From Gordonia iterans (GTDB taxonomy: Bacteria > Actinomycetota > Actinomycetes > Mycobacteriales > Mycobacteriaceae): a stretch of 64,000 bases of DNA. Both the position numbers and the translations under genes were made by a program. Position 1 is the stretch's first letter. Every line of letters starts with the position of its first letter. This document shows positions 28,481 through 36,928 of the stretch, piece by piece. The stretch spans positions 3,286,001 through 3,350,000 of the forward strand of contig NZ_CP027433.1 in NCBI RefSeq assembly GCF_002993285.1, written 5' to 3'. Under the pieces are notes generated by a model that worked only from the letters and a program-made list of their open reading frames with translations, was not told the DNA's origin and did no database searches.

Positions 28481-28529
28481 CGAGTGCTGTCTATTGGTTC
28501 CCCAGGAACCAATAGACAGCACTCTTTTT
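28481..28529 (+). terminator. Perfect 20-bp hairpin terminator, also a dispersed palindrome
   Basis: The arms GAGTGCTGTCTATTGGTTCC (28482-28501) and its exact complement (28505-28524) enclose a 3-nt loop and are followed by TTTTT. The stem is longer and less GC-rich than other terminators here. The same palindrome, 35 of 44 positions identical, recurs inside adnA at 62315-62358. Confidence 0.9.
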
Positions 28530-28642
28530 GCGGGAGGCTGATTTTCGGCTACATCGGATCACCGCGAGCGCCACGGGATCGCCACGGCAGACCTCGCATC
28601 GTCGGACTGAGGCGTGTGGGAGACATACCCTAGGCTGAGCCC

Positions 28643-30010
28643 ATGTCCGGACTCACCCTGACCTCACTCGGCGGCGCCGGCACGGTGACCGGCTCCAAGC
28701 ACCTGCTGCAGTCCGGCGGACGGACGCTGATGGTCGACTGCGGACTGTTCCAGGGAATCAAGAACCTGCGCGAGGCGAACTGGCGGCCGCTCCCGGTCCC
28801 GGCGGACAGCGTCGACGCCGTTGTCCTGACCCACGCGCACCTCGACCACACCGGCTACCTGCCACGCCTGGTGCGTGACGGCTTCGCCGGAACCGTGTAC
28901 TGCACCCCGGCCACCCGCGCGGTGGCCGAGATCATTCTGCGCGACAGCGCCCACATCCAGGAACGCGACGCCGACTTCCTCAATAAGCGCAAGGCCACCA
29001 AGCACCAGCCTGCACTCCCCCTGTACACCGGCGACGACGTCACCGCGACCCTCGCCCGCTTCCAGACGTATCCGCCGCACACGCCGTTCACGCCGCTGCC
29101 CGGCGTCGAGGTGACCTTCCGCGGCGCCGGACACATCCTCGGCGCCGCCACCGTCACGGTCGCCTGGGCCGGCAAGACCGTCGCCTTCACCGGCGACCTC
29201 GGACGGTACGACGACCCCCTGATGTTCGATCCCGAACCGATCGAGGCCGCCGACGTGCTGGTCACCGAGTCGACCTACGGCGACCGGGCCCGAGACCAGG
29301 CCTCGCCGCTGGAGGCGATCCAGCGGGTGGTCGCCGAAGGCATCGCGCGCGGCGGCACCGTGCTGATCCCCGCGTTCGCCGTCGGCCGCACCCAGATGAT
29401 CCTCTATTACCTCTGGCAGCTGCGGCGCGCCGGCACGGTGCCGGACGTCCCGATCTACGTCGACTCCCCGATGGCGATCAACGCCGGCGAACTGCTGCCC
29501 AGCTTCCCCGACCAGCACAAGCTCGATCCGGCGCTCACTGACGAGATGTTCGCGATCGCGAAGTACACGCGCGATCCGGAGGAGTCCAAGGCGATCTCCG
29601 CCGACCGCTCGCCGAAGATCGTGCTGTCGGCCAGCGGCATGGCGACCGGCGGCCGAGTCCTGCACCACCTGGCCGCCTTCGCGGCCGACCCCCGCACCAC
29701 CATCGTGCTGGCCGGCTACCAGTCGGTGGGGACGCGCGGCCGCTCACTGGCCGACGGCGCCCGCTTCCTGCGGCTGTACGGCGAGTGGGTGCCGGTCCAC
29801 GCCCACGTCGAGGATCTGCACATGTTCTCCGCGCACGCCGATTGTGACGAGTTGATCCGCTGGATGCGCGGCTTCACACACGGCCCGTCCCACAGCTTCA
29901 TCGTGCACGGCGAGCCGCAAGCGGCCGAGTCGCTGCGCATGCGGATGCGGCGGGAGTTCGACTGGGACGCCACCGTATCGGTTCCGAACCGGGTGTACTC
30001 GCTCGGCTGA
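28643..30010 (+). CDS. MBL-fold/beta-CASP RNA-metabolising exonuclease-like protein
   Basis: The 455-residue protein has the metallo-beta-lactamase metal motif THAHLDHTG, later GDLGRYDDP, the beta-CASP motif ESTYGDR, the CPSF-type SASGMATGG and a final HGEPQAA. This is the layout of bacterial CPSF73-like/YsH1-type nucleases (COG1236), distinct from RNase J, which has an extra C-terminal domain. An RNA-processing role is known for the family; the actual target is unknown. Start ATG 28643. Confidence 0.85.
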   Translation: MSGLTLTSLGGAGTVTGSKHLLQSGGRTLMVDCGLFQGIKNLREANWRPLPVPADSVDAVVLTHAHLDHTGYLPRLVRDGFAGTVYCTPATRAVAEIILRDSAHIQERDADFLNKRKATKHQPALPLYTGDDVTATLARFQTYPPHTPFTPLPGVEVTFRGAGHILGAATVTVAWAGKTVAFTGDLGRYDDPLMFDPEPIEAADVLVTESTYGDRARDQASPLEAIQRVVAEGIARGGTVLIPAFAVGRTQMILYYLWQLRRAGTVPDVPIYVDSPMAINAGELLPSFPDQHKLDPALTDEMFAIAKYTRDPEESKAISADRSPKIVLSASGMATGGRVLHHLAAFAADPRTTIVLAGYQSVGTRGRSLADGARFLRLYGEWVPVHAHVEDLHMFSAHADCDELIRWMRGFTHGPSHSFIVHGEPQAAESLRMRMRREFDWDATVSVPNRVYSLG

Positions 30011-30040
30011 CCGCGGGGCGGGGCCGCGACTGCGCGGGCG

Positions 30041-30475
30041 TCAGCTCCAGGTCCGCGCCTGTTCCACGACGAAGCCGGCCAGGATCACCGCAGTGCCGCC
30101 GACCTCGCCCACGATCAGGGCGACGGTCGAGGCGATCAGCCCGGTGTCGCGCGGGTGGAACTGGTTCGTCGTGTCCTTGCGCCAGCCGTGCAGACAGTAC
30201 GACGCGATCGCGCCCACGAAGAACACCAGGATCACCGTCAGCGCGGTCACGTTCACCCACGACGGCCAGGCGCTGAACTGCACCAGCGCCGCGAGCAGCA
30301 CCGCGGCGAACGAGTACATCAGCGCCGCGCGGTGAGCGATGTCGACGTAGACGTGCGCCTGCCCGACCGGACTGCGGGTGATCTCCACGAACTTCCACAC
30401 GCCGAGCAGCAGCGCCCAGAGCAGCAGGACACCGGCGGCGATCAGAGCGACTTGCGTCGCGATCTCCAAGGTCAC
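30041..30475 (-). CDS. Four-helix hypothetical membrane protein
   Basis: The 144-residue protein has hydrophobic segments at about 7-28, 48-68, 74-95 and 112-135, with short polar loops and no recognisable catalytic motif. The loop SPVGQAHVYVDIAHRAALMYS between helices 1 and 2 is the most distinctive part. I do not recognise a family. The gene lies between the CPSF-like nuclease (convergent) and a repeat array. Confidence 0.72.
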   Translation of the reverse strand: MTLEIATQVALIAAGVLLLWALLLGVWKFVEITRSPVGQAHVYVDIAHRAALMYSFAAVLLAALVQFSAWPSWVNVTALTVILVFFVGAIASYCLHGWRKDTTNQFHPRDTGLIASTVALIVGEVGGTAVILAGFVVEQARTWS

Positions 30476-30498
30476 GGCGCTCAGCGTACGCGGCCGCC

Positions 30499-30703
30499 CC
30501 TTCGATGATTAAGCGAGCGCGTCCCCTTCGATGATTGAGCGAAAGCAGCCCCCTCGATGATTGAGCGAGCGCAGCGAGTCGAAATCATCCGCCGCCCCTT
30601 CGATGACTGGGCGAGCGCCACGCCGCCCCTTCGATGACTGAGCGAGCGCTACGCCTCCCCTCGATGATTGAGCGAGCGCAGCGAGTCGAAATCATCCGCC
30701 GCC
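30499..30703. repeat. Array of six degenerate dispersed-repeat units
   Basis: The core TTCGATGATTGAGCGAGCGC recurs six times over 205 bp, as full units ending GCAGCGAGTCGAAATCATCC or as shortened ones. Unit spacing is irregular, 27-45 bp. GATGATT and AATCATC make each full unit an imperfect inverted repeat. The stretch 30476-30842 holds this array and no gene. Confidence 0.88.
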
Positions 30704-30842
30704 CCGGCTTCCCCGCGCGCAGTCGGTCGACACCCTCGCCGGCGCTGAGGGACACGCGAGCGCGCCGGTCAGTAGGCTGACATCTCGGTATCGCACGGTC
30801 CGTCGCGCAGCGCAGGCGGTGCCGCGGAGAGGGAGGTCCACC

Positions 30843-31457
30843 ATGGCCCGCGTCGAGGCGTCAGTGCGCTCGAAGCAGCTGATCGCTGCGGCGCGCCGGA
30901 TTCTCTCCCGCGAGGGCGTCAACCGGACGTCGCTGCGGGGCGTCGCCGCCGAGGGCGGTGTGCCCCTCGGCACCCTGCAGTACGTCTTTCCCACGCGCGA
31001 GAAGCTGCTGCGCACCGTGATCGAGGACGTGGTCGGCGAAATCGCCGAGGTCGTCGACTCCTCGGCCCTAGGGGGACGCGGCCTGGAGTACGGCATGCGG
31101 CACGGGATTCGTGCATTCTGGTCCCGGCTCGCCGCGAACCGCGACCTGCAGATCATGCAGTTCGAGCTCACCACGTATTCCCTCCGCGAGCCCGGTCAGC
31201 AGGATCTCGCTCGCTGGCAGTACGCGTCGTACACCGAGACCATCGCCGGCTGGTGCCGCGAGGCCGCCGAGAGCGCCGATGAAGAGTGCGCGATCCCCTT
31301 CGAGCAACTCGGGCGCATCATTGTCGCGAGCATCGACGGCCTCATCCTGCAGTACGTGTGCGATCCGGACGACCGGCGCGCCGAATCCGATCTGGACACC
31401 GTCATCGACATGCTCGTCGCCTTCGCCGCCCCGCGTCCCCGTCCGCTGCACACCTGA
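30843..31457 (+). CDS. TetR-family transcriptional regulator
   Basis: The 204-residue regulator has an N-terminal DNA-binding domain (LIAAARRILSREGVNRTSLRGVAAEGGVPLGTLQYVFP) and a helical effector domain. The ATG at 30843 is chosen because GGAGAGGGAGG precedes it. The effector is not identifiable. The next gene downstream on the same strand is the truncated amine oxidase, 250 bp away across a set of palindromes. Confidence 0.85.
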   Translation: MARVEASVRSKQLIAAARRILSREGVNRTSLRGVAAEGGVPLGTLQYVFPTREKLLRTVIEDVVGEIAEVVDSSALGGRGLEYGMRHGIRAFWSRLAANRDLQIMQFELTTYSLREPGQQDLARWQYASYTETIAGWCREAAESADEECAIPFEQLGRIIVASIDGLILQYVCDPDDRRAESDLDTVIDMLVAFAAPRPRPLHT

Positions 31458-31530
31458 TTCGCGGAAACACCTGATGCGCCCGATCCCTGATCTCCCGGCC
31501 GCCTGACTCCGCCTGTCCGAGCCGAGGCCA

Positions 31531-31606
31531 GGGTGCCGGGCACCCCCGCCTCGTTCTGGCACCCCCAGCTGAGGGTGCCAGAACGAGTTGACGGTGCCGG
31601 GCACCC
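31531..31606. repeat. Nested palindromes
   Basis: A 15-bp perfect stem (CTCGTTCTGGCACCC, 31550-31564, with 31573-31587) and an 8-nt loop is flanked on both sides by the self-complementary sequence GGTGCCGGGCACC. No T tract follows. It may be a bidirectional transcription stop or a repetitive extragenic palindrome. Confidence 0.8.
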
Positions 31607-31709
31607 TCGTCTCGACCCGGATTCGTTGCCCGCGGAGAGAAGGGTGCTCTACGCGACATCTCAGTCAGTTGTATGACTGTAAACGAAAGCCCAGCCGAGG
31701 GAGCCGGAT

Positions 31710-31997
31710 ATGGCACACGTGGACACGATCGTCGTCGGAGCCGGCCTCGCCGGTCTCAGCGCAGCGCGGCGACTGACTCGGGCGGGGCAGACCGTCCGGG
31801 TCCTGGAGGCCCGCGGCTGCTACGGGGGTCGACTCGGCGCCGGGGTGTGGACGCAGTACGGCAAGGCACTGGCCGCCCCGATCGGCCGGATCCACTGGGC
31901 TGGCGCGGAGACGTCCGACGTGCGGAACGGCTACATGGACGGAGCGATCCGTTCCGGACACCGTGCCACCGAGGCGATCCTGGACGGCGCCCGATGA
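31710..31997 (+). pseudogene. Flavin amine oxidase reduced to its two ends (95 codons)
   Basis: Residues 1-34 are the N-terminal dinucleotide motif (VVGAGLAGLSAARRL ... VLEAR). The frame then continues at once with the C-terminal segment of flavin amine oxidases (RGCYGGRLGAGVWTQYG ... GRIHWAGAET ... GYMDGAIRSG). About 350 residues of substrate domain are missing, and the join is near 31808-31815. The frame is open, has a good RBS (GAGGGAG) and overlaps the intact paralogue by ATGA. A short flavin-binding product is conceivable, but a deletion remnant is more likely. Confidence 0.78.
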
Positions 31998-33322
31998 CCG
32001 CGGCGCAGGTCGTGGTGGTCGGCGCCGGCATGTCCGGGCTCGTCGCCGCGCGCCAGCTCGTACGCGCGGGCCTGGAGGTCGTCGTGGTCGAGGCCGCCGA
32101 CCGAGTGGGCGGCCGGATGCTGACACGGACGTCCGCCCTCGGCTCCCGGCTGGACCTGGGCGGCCAATGGATCGGCGCAGGCCACCGCCGCTTCACGGAC
32201 CTCGCCGACGAACTCGGCACGACGCGGTTCCAGATGCACACACCGAAGACCCCGGTGATCGTCGACCGCGCAGGCCAGGTGCTTCCCATTGCCTCGCCCA
32301 CCGTCCTCGCCGCGGGCGCGGCCGTGCTGGCCGCCGAGTCGGCCGCACGGCTGCCGTTCCCCACGACGGGAACGGTGCGCTCGGCGATCGACCGCCTCCC
32401 GTCGGCAGGCGCGCGCCGGTTGCTCGAGGTGCTGATCGAAGTGGCGACGACCGGCGCCCCCGACAGGCTCTCGATGGACGGACTGACCGGCGTGATCTCG
32501 GCCCTCGGCGGCCTGAACTCCATGCTCCGCACCCGCGGCGGCGCGCAGGACTCGCTCATCGCGGAAGGAGCCGGCGAGTTGCCCGAGCGACTGGCCGCGC
32601 AGCTCACCCGCGATCGTCCGGACCGGATTCGGCTCGACACCCGCGTGACGGCGATCGCTGACGACGGCGAGGGCGTGACGGTCGAGACGACGACCGGATC
32701 CATCCGCGCAGCGCGGGTCGTGGTCACGGTCCCGGCGCCGATGCTCGACGGCGTCGAGTTCACCCCGCCGCTGCCCGACGAACAGCAGGCCGCGATCGGC
32801 GCCACCGCCATGGGCTCGGTCTACAAGGCCATCGCCGTGTACCCGGACCCGTTCTGGCGAAAGGAGACCTCGGCAACCGGCGGTCACGCCGAGTTCGTCC
32901 TGCTCGACGCGCCCGGCGTGGCCACCTTCGACTCGTCGTCGCCGGATGGTCCCGGCCACCTGTGTCTGCTGGTCGGCGGGCCGGACGCGCATGCACTCGA
33001 CGACCTGACGCCGCAGGCACGCCGTGATCTGCTGCTGAACCGGCTGGTGCCGCTCCTCGGCGAGCAAGTCGCCGCCCCCGTCGACTGGCACGAGAGGTCC
33101 TGGCACCTCGACGACTTCGCGGGCGGCGGTTACATGACGCTGCCCGCACCCGGGACGCGCGCCGGACACGTGCCGCTGCCGCACGCTCCGGCCGCCCGGA
33201 TCCACTGGGCCGGGACGGAGCGCTCTGAGTCCAAGCCCGGCTACAGCTACATCGAAGGCGCCATCGCAGCCGGCGAGCGTGCGGCCGGCGAGGTGATCTC
33301 GTCGTTGTCCGCCTCCGGGTGA
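31994..33322 (+). CDS. Flavin-containing amine oxidase
   Basis: The 442-residue FAD enzyme has the N-terminal GAGMSGLVAARQL, the RVGGRMLT arginine motif, the central VVVTVPAPML strand and the C-terminal IHWAGTERSESKPGYSYIEGA. It belongs to the monoamine/polyamine oxidase family, which oxidises amines to imines with release of hydrogen peroxide. The ATG overlaps the stop of the collapsed upstream copy. C-terminal identity between the two is moderate, so they look like older paralogues rather than a recent duplication. Confidence 0.85.
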   Translation: MTAAQVVVVGAGMSGLVAARQLVRAGLEVVVVEAADRVGGRMLTRTSALGSRLDLGGQWIGAGHRRFTDLADELGTTRFQMHTPKTPVIVDRAGQVLPIASPTVLAAGAAVLAAESAARLPFPTTGTVRSAIDRLPSAGARRLLEVLIEVATTGAPDRLSMDGLTGVISALGGLNSMLRTRGGAQDSLIAEGAGELPERLAAQLTRDRPDRIRLDTRVTAIADDGEGVTVETTTGSIRAARVVVTVPAPMLDGVEFTPPLPDEQQAAIGATAMGSVYKAIAVYPDPFWRKETSATGGHAEFVLLDAPGVATFDSSSPDGPGHLCLLVGGPDAHALDDLTPQARRDLLLNRLVPLLGEQVAAPVDWHERSWHLDDFAGGGYMTLPAPGTRAGHVPLPHAPAARIHWAGTERSESKPGYSYIEGAIAAGERAAGEVISSLSASG

Positions 33323-33403
33323 CCGTTTCCCTACACTCCCGGGATTCCTGATAATCGCCGTTCTCCAGGTACCGGAAACCACCCAGACAAAGGCAATGCA
33401 GGC

Positions 33404-33470
33404 TTGCCTCAATTAGGCTAGGATTGCTACATAACCGCTGCTCAGGGCGGGTTTAGGTAAGACATCACTT
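33404..33470 (+). promoter_or_regulatory. Possible IdeR (DtxR-type) iron boxes upstream of ferritin
   Basis: TTAGGCTAGGATTGCTAC (33413 on) and TTAGGTAAGACATCACTT (33453 on) each match about 11-12 of 19 positions of the IdeR consensus. AGGCTTGCCT just upstream is a small palindrome of the same type. Tandem IdeR boxes upstream of ferritin genes are known in mycobacteria, where IdeR activates bfrB. The match is partial. Confidence 0.42.
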
Positions 33471-33490
33471 GCTAGCACAAAGGAGAAAAG

Positions 33491-34000
33491 GTGGATAACC
33501 TCGACGGCATGAAGATGAACGAAGAACTCGAGACCGCTTTTAACAAGCAGATCACGATGGAGTTCGAGTCGTCCATGCTGTACCGCCAGCTGGCGATCGA
33601 GTTCGAATTGAAGGATCTGCCCGGCATCGCTTCCTGGATGATGGGCCATGCCGCCGAAGAGATCACCCACGCCGACCGGCTGATCAACCATCTGACCGAT
33701 CGGGACAACCACCCGGTCATCGGCGACATCCACATGCCGTCGATCAAGATCAACACCGTCGCCGAAGCCTTCGAGGTGGCCCTCGAGGCCGAGGAGAAGG
33801 TGTCCGAGTCGATCCGCAACCTGTTCCGCCTCGGCCAGGAGACCGGCGACGTCGACTCGCGTCCGACCATCGACTGGTTCATCGCCGAGCAGGTCGAGGA
33901 AGAGGCCACCGTGCGCGAGATCCTCGGTCGCGCCAAGCTGATCAACGAGGACGGCCCCGGCATCCTGCGCCTGGACGACGAGCTGGCCGGCAAGTCCTGA
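33491..34000 (+). CDS. ftn: Ferritin (non-haem iron storage protein)
   Basis: The 169-residue four-helix-bundle ferritin begins at GTG 33491, preceded by AAAGGAG. Ferroxidase-type residues are visible in FNKQITMEFESSMLYRQLA, HAAEEITHA and FIAEQVEEE. It stores iron as ferric mineral in a 24-subunit shell and protects against iron-driven oxidative stress. It lacks the haem-ligand methionine context of bacterioferritin. It is monocistronic, with a perfect hairpin terminator downstream. Confidence 0.9.
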   Translation: MDNLDGMKMNEELETAFNKQITMEFESSMLYRQLAIEFELKDLPGIASWMMGHAAEEITHADRLINHLTDRDNHPVIGDIHMPSIKINTVAEAFEVALEAEEKVSESIRNLFRLGQETGDVDSRPTIDWFIAEQVEEEATVREILGRAKLINEDGPGILRLDDELAGKS

Positions 34001-34030
34001 CAGGACCCTCTCGCAGCCCTCGGGAGCGAC

Positions 34031-34069
34031 GGCCCCTGGCCGATGACGATCCGTCATCGGCCAGGGGCC
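34031..34069 (+). terminator. Ferritin gene terminator
   Basis: GGCCCCTGGCCGATGACG pairs perfectly over 18 bp with 34052-34069 across a 3-nt loop and is followed by GTTCTTGC. Confidence 0.85.
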
Positions 34070-34154
34070 GTTCTTGCATCCATCCGCCGCATCGGCGACG
34101 CCGCAGGTCCGACGGGGTTCCCCAGCCACCCGGCGGCGCGTACGCTCGGCAGAC

Positions 34155-34604
34155 ATGCGTACACCGGATTTCGCCGCCGAAGCCGGCGCGTGGGTGCTGG
34201 AACACGGGCACCGCACCCTGCTCGCCCTGACCGGCGGCCGCTTCCCCACGTCGGTGATGGGCATGCTGCCTGTCGAACTCCACACCGTCGGCCGGAAATC
34301 GGGGCGGAAGTTCGCGACCCTGCTGACCGCTCCGGTTCACGACGACGACCGGATCGTCGTCGTCGCGTCCAAGGGCGGACACTCCGATCATCCGGACTGG
34401 TTCAAGAACGCGATCGCCACCCCGGATGTCGACGTCACGGTGGAGGGCGTCACCCGGCCGATGCGCGCGCGAGCCGCCTCGGCCGCCGAGCGCGCCGAGC
34501 TGTGGCCCGCGGTGGTGAAGGCCTATCGGGGATACGAAGGCTACCAGCGCAACACCGACCGCGAGATCCCGCTGCTGATCCTGGAACCCCGCCCCCGCGA
34601 CTGA
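34155..34604 (+). CDS. Deazaflavin (F420)-dependent nitroreductase-family protein
   Basis: The 149-residue protein matches the split-barrel Ddn/FDOR family: LHTVGRKSGRKFATLLT, VVVASKGGHSDHPDWFKN and the P.V.V pattern (PDVDVTVEG). These proteins bind the deazaflavin F420 and reduce quinones or other substrates. Start ATG 34155 gives the family's usual N-terminal membrane-interacting helix. Substrate is unknown. Confidence 0.85.
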   Translation: MRTPDFAAEAGAWVLEHGHRTLLALTGGRFPTSVMGMLPVELHTVGRKSGRKFATLLTAPVHDDDRIVVVASKGGHSDHPDWFKNAIATPDVDVTVEGVTRPMRARAASAAERAELWPAVVKAYRGYEGYQRNTDREIPLLILEPRPRD

Positions 34605-34631
34605 CCCGGTCGGTGGGGAGTTCACCGGATG

Positions 34632-35759
34632 CTACGGCCCCGTCGGCGTCGCGGCGACGCGCCGGAACAACTCCTTGAACTGCGGGTTCGACGACCCCGC
34701 CAGAATCGATGCGGGCTCTTCGACGGCGCTGGCATCGGTCGGAATCCCCATCCGGACGATCGTGAGGCCGCGACTGGGCATCACCACGAGGAACTGCCCG
34801 AACGCCCCGGACATCGCATAGGTGTCGCGCGGCGAGCCGTTCCACACCGGATGGTTCACGGCCGTGCCCGAGGTGTTGACGTGCCGGCTCCCGCGGTTGG
34901 ACCAGAAGGTGTATCCGTAGCCCGGGTTGGCCGCGGTGCCCCGGACCGCCTCGTCGAGGAAGGCCGGATCGATCAGGCGGGCGCCCGCGTAGGTCCCGCG
35001 GGCCTGCAACAGGCGGCCGAACCGGGCGAGGTCGTCCGGGCGCAGGGACAGTCCGCCGGCGATCATCGGGGTGCCGCGGGCGTCCCGTCGCCACGACCAC
35101 GCCGACCGGTCGATCCCGATCTCGCCGAACAGTTCCCGCGCGGCGAAATCGACGAAGTCGCTGCCGGTGGCGCGCCGGACGATCTCCGCCAGGAGAGCCA
35201 AGGGCGACTGCGCGTAGTGGAACACCGTTCCCGGTCGCGAGACCACCGGAGTCTCCAGCGCCGTGCGAACCGCGTCGGTGACCGAACCGCGCGCATCGGC
35301 CACGACGTCGTACTTCAAGCCCGTGGTCTGGGTCAGGAGCTGCTTCACGGTGAGCGCCCGGTGTGCGGCGTCGGCCCGCGGGAAGAAGGCGCCGAGTCGG
35401 TCGTCGACGCGGAGGTGCCCCATCGCGACGGCCCGGCCGACCACCAGCGCCGCCACGCTCTTGCTGGCGCTGAACACCGGCAGCTGCCGGTCGCCGACGA
35501 TCCGCCGCTCGCCGATCAGGCAACCGTGCCGGTACACCTGGACGACGCCCGCGCCGGTTTGCATGCCATAGTCCAGGGCCGCCGACAGGCGCACCGGATC
35601 GACGTTCACCGTGGCCGGTGCCGCCCGCTCACCGGGACGCTCACATCGGAGTTCGGGCGCGGCGCCGGCCGCCGGGACGGTCAGTCCCGCCGCCACCACC
35701 AGAGCGAGGCCGACGGCGGCCGCGCGGCGAACCCGACGCAGCAGAGAATCGTGATGCAC
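34632..35759 (-). CDS. Secreted serine hydrolase of the class C beta-lactamase family
   Basis: The 375-residue protein has a signal peptide (about 10-34) and a beta-lactamase/esterase domain. The SxxK nucleophile motif is FSASK (Ser97, Lys100) and the tyrosine motif is YAQ at 182. Family members are D-aminopeptidases, esterases or penicillin-binding-like enzymes; resistance function cannot be claimed. The start is GTG 35759. It converges on the Ddn-like gene with 27 bp between stops. Confidence 0.85.
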   Translation of the reverse strand: MHHDSLLRRVRRAAAVGLALVVAAGLTVPAAGAAPELRCERPGERAAPATVNVDPVRLSAALDYGMQTGAGVVQVYRHGCLIGERRIVGDRQLPVFSASKSVAALVVGRAVAMGHLRVDDRLGAFFPRADAAHRALTVKQLLTQTTGLKYDVVADARGSVTDAVRTALETPVVSRPGTVFHYAQSPLALLAEIVRRATGSDFVDFAARELFGEIGIDRSAWSWRRDARGTPMIAGGLSLRPDDLARFGRLLQARGTYAGARLIDPAFLDEAVRGTAANPGYGYTFWSNRGSRHVNTSGTAVNHPVWNGSPRDTYAMSGAFGQFLVVMPSRGLTIVRMGIPTDASAVEEPASILAGSSNPQFKELFRRVAATPTGP

Positions 35760-35883
35760 CCCACATTCGTATCACGAGCCGACGACGGTTCTCCCACGCG
35801 AGCGCCGACTCACCGACCGCACCCCGGGGTCATCGACCATTACTGTGGGAGGTGACTCGTCGTCGTACCGAGGGAGCAGACGC

Positions 35884-36249
35884 ATGACCGGGAGCACCGC
35901 CCCCACGCTCGAGGCCGTCCTCGCCCTGGAACGCGAACTGCAGACACCTGAGTGCCGGCGTGACCGAGCGCGTCTCGACGAGATCCTGTCCGACGACTTC
36001 GCCGAGATCGGCGCCACCGGACGCGTCTGGCATCGCGACGATCTGATCGAGGCCATCTCCGGCAAATCCAACAGCAGCCGCGCGCCCCTCCAGATGGAGG
36101 ACCTGAAGGCGCAGCACATCACCGACGACGTCGTGCTGGTGAACTGGGTCTCGCGCCGTGGGCTGCACACGGCGCGGCGGTCGTCACTGTGGCGTCTCAC
36201 CGACGGCCGGTGGCGCCTCGTTCGCCACCAGGGCACACCGCTCCCCTGA
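35884..36249 (+). CDS. DUF4440/NTF2-like protein
   Basis: The 121-residue protein has the NTF2-like fold pattern: an N-terminal helix (EAVLALERELQTPECRRD), a strand pair with LSDDFAEIGATGRVWHRDDLI, and the C-terminal strand pair WRLTDGRWRLVRHQGT. Such proteins are often ketosteroid-isomerase-like enzymes or stress-associated small proteins. GAGGGAG precedes ATG 35884. No partner gene is apparent. Confidence 0.78.
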   Translation: MTGSTAPTLEAVLALERELQTPECRRDRARLDEILSDDFAEIGATGRVWHRDDLIEAISGKSNSSRAPLQMEDLKAQHITDDVVLVNWVSRRGLHTARRSSLWRLTDGRWRLVRHQGTPLP

Positions 36250-36319
36250 TCGGCGCATCGGACCGGGAGTTCCCGCGGCCCTGTCAGTAGCGCCGGGCAC
36301 CCGGTCTTCTGGACGCGCG

Positions 36320-36928
36320 TCAGTCTGACGGCCGGCGTGCGGAACTGCCCGACGCGGTTGCAGGCGTTTCGGACACGGATTCGCGTTCGGCCGACCACCA
36401 CGTGATCGTGCGGTCGACGACGGCCCACGGGGTGCGCACCCACCCGACGTGGTCGTTCGACTCCCCGGCGGTGACCTGATCGGTCGCGTAGTGCCAGCGC
36501 GTGACCGACTCCGGAGCGAACAGCCGCGCGAGACGGTCGACGGCCCGCTTCGGGGAGAGGCTGTCGTGCCCGAGGCTGACGATCAGCGCCCGGGTGCCGA
36601 TCGGCTTCTCGACCCGGAACGGCGGCCGTCCCGTCAGCACCATGCGCGCCCATTCGCGCATGAACGTACGCGCGCCGGGACCCCCGAACGCGGGCTTCGG
36701 GAGGTATCCGGGCTGCGCCGTGGTGGTCGGCACGACGACCCCGGCCAGTACAGCAATCGGGATGCCCCCGTACGCGAAGTGCCGGAACCAGGGGACCGCG
36801 CCGCCGACCGAGACCACGCCGTCGGCCACGGGGTGGTCGAACTCGTCCACAAGGGGACGGTAGTAGCCAGAGCCGACGGCCATCGCCGGCGAGACGAGAA
36901 CGATCGGTGCACTGCTGGCGGGCGTCAC
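36320..36928 (-). pseudogene. Alpha/beta hydrolase lacking its nucleophile region
   Basis: The frame begins as an alpha/beta hydrolase (VLVSPAMAVGSGYYRPLVDEF) and then continues with the part that normally follows the nucleophile elbow (DGVVSVGGAVPWFRHFAY ... GYLPKPAFGG ... FMREWARMVL). The late acidic and histidine regions follow. The segment with the GxSxG serine, about 80 residues, is missing; the join is near 36838. The open frame and GTG/TGA overlap with the upstream reductase remnant survive, but catalysis by the usual triad is impossible. Confidence 0.68.

Noticed and set aside
30499..30703. CRISPR-like array
   Set aside because: Unit length and spacing vary, the intervening sequence is part of the repeat itself, and no cas genes are present.
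34632..35759. A beta-lactam resistance gene
   Set aside because: The SxxK fold family includes many esterases and peptidases; nothing in the sequence or neighbourhood indicates beta-lactamase activity.
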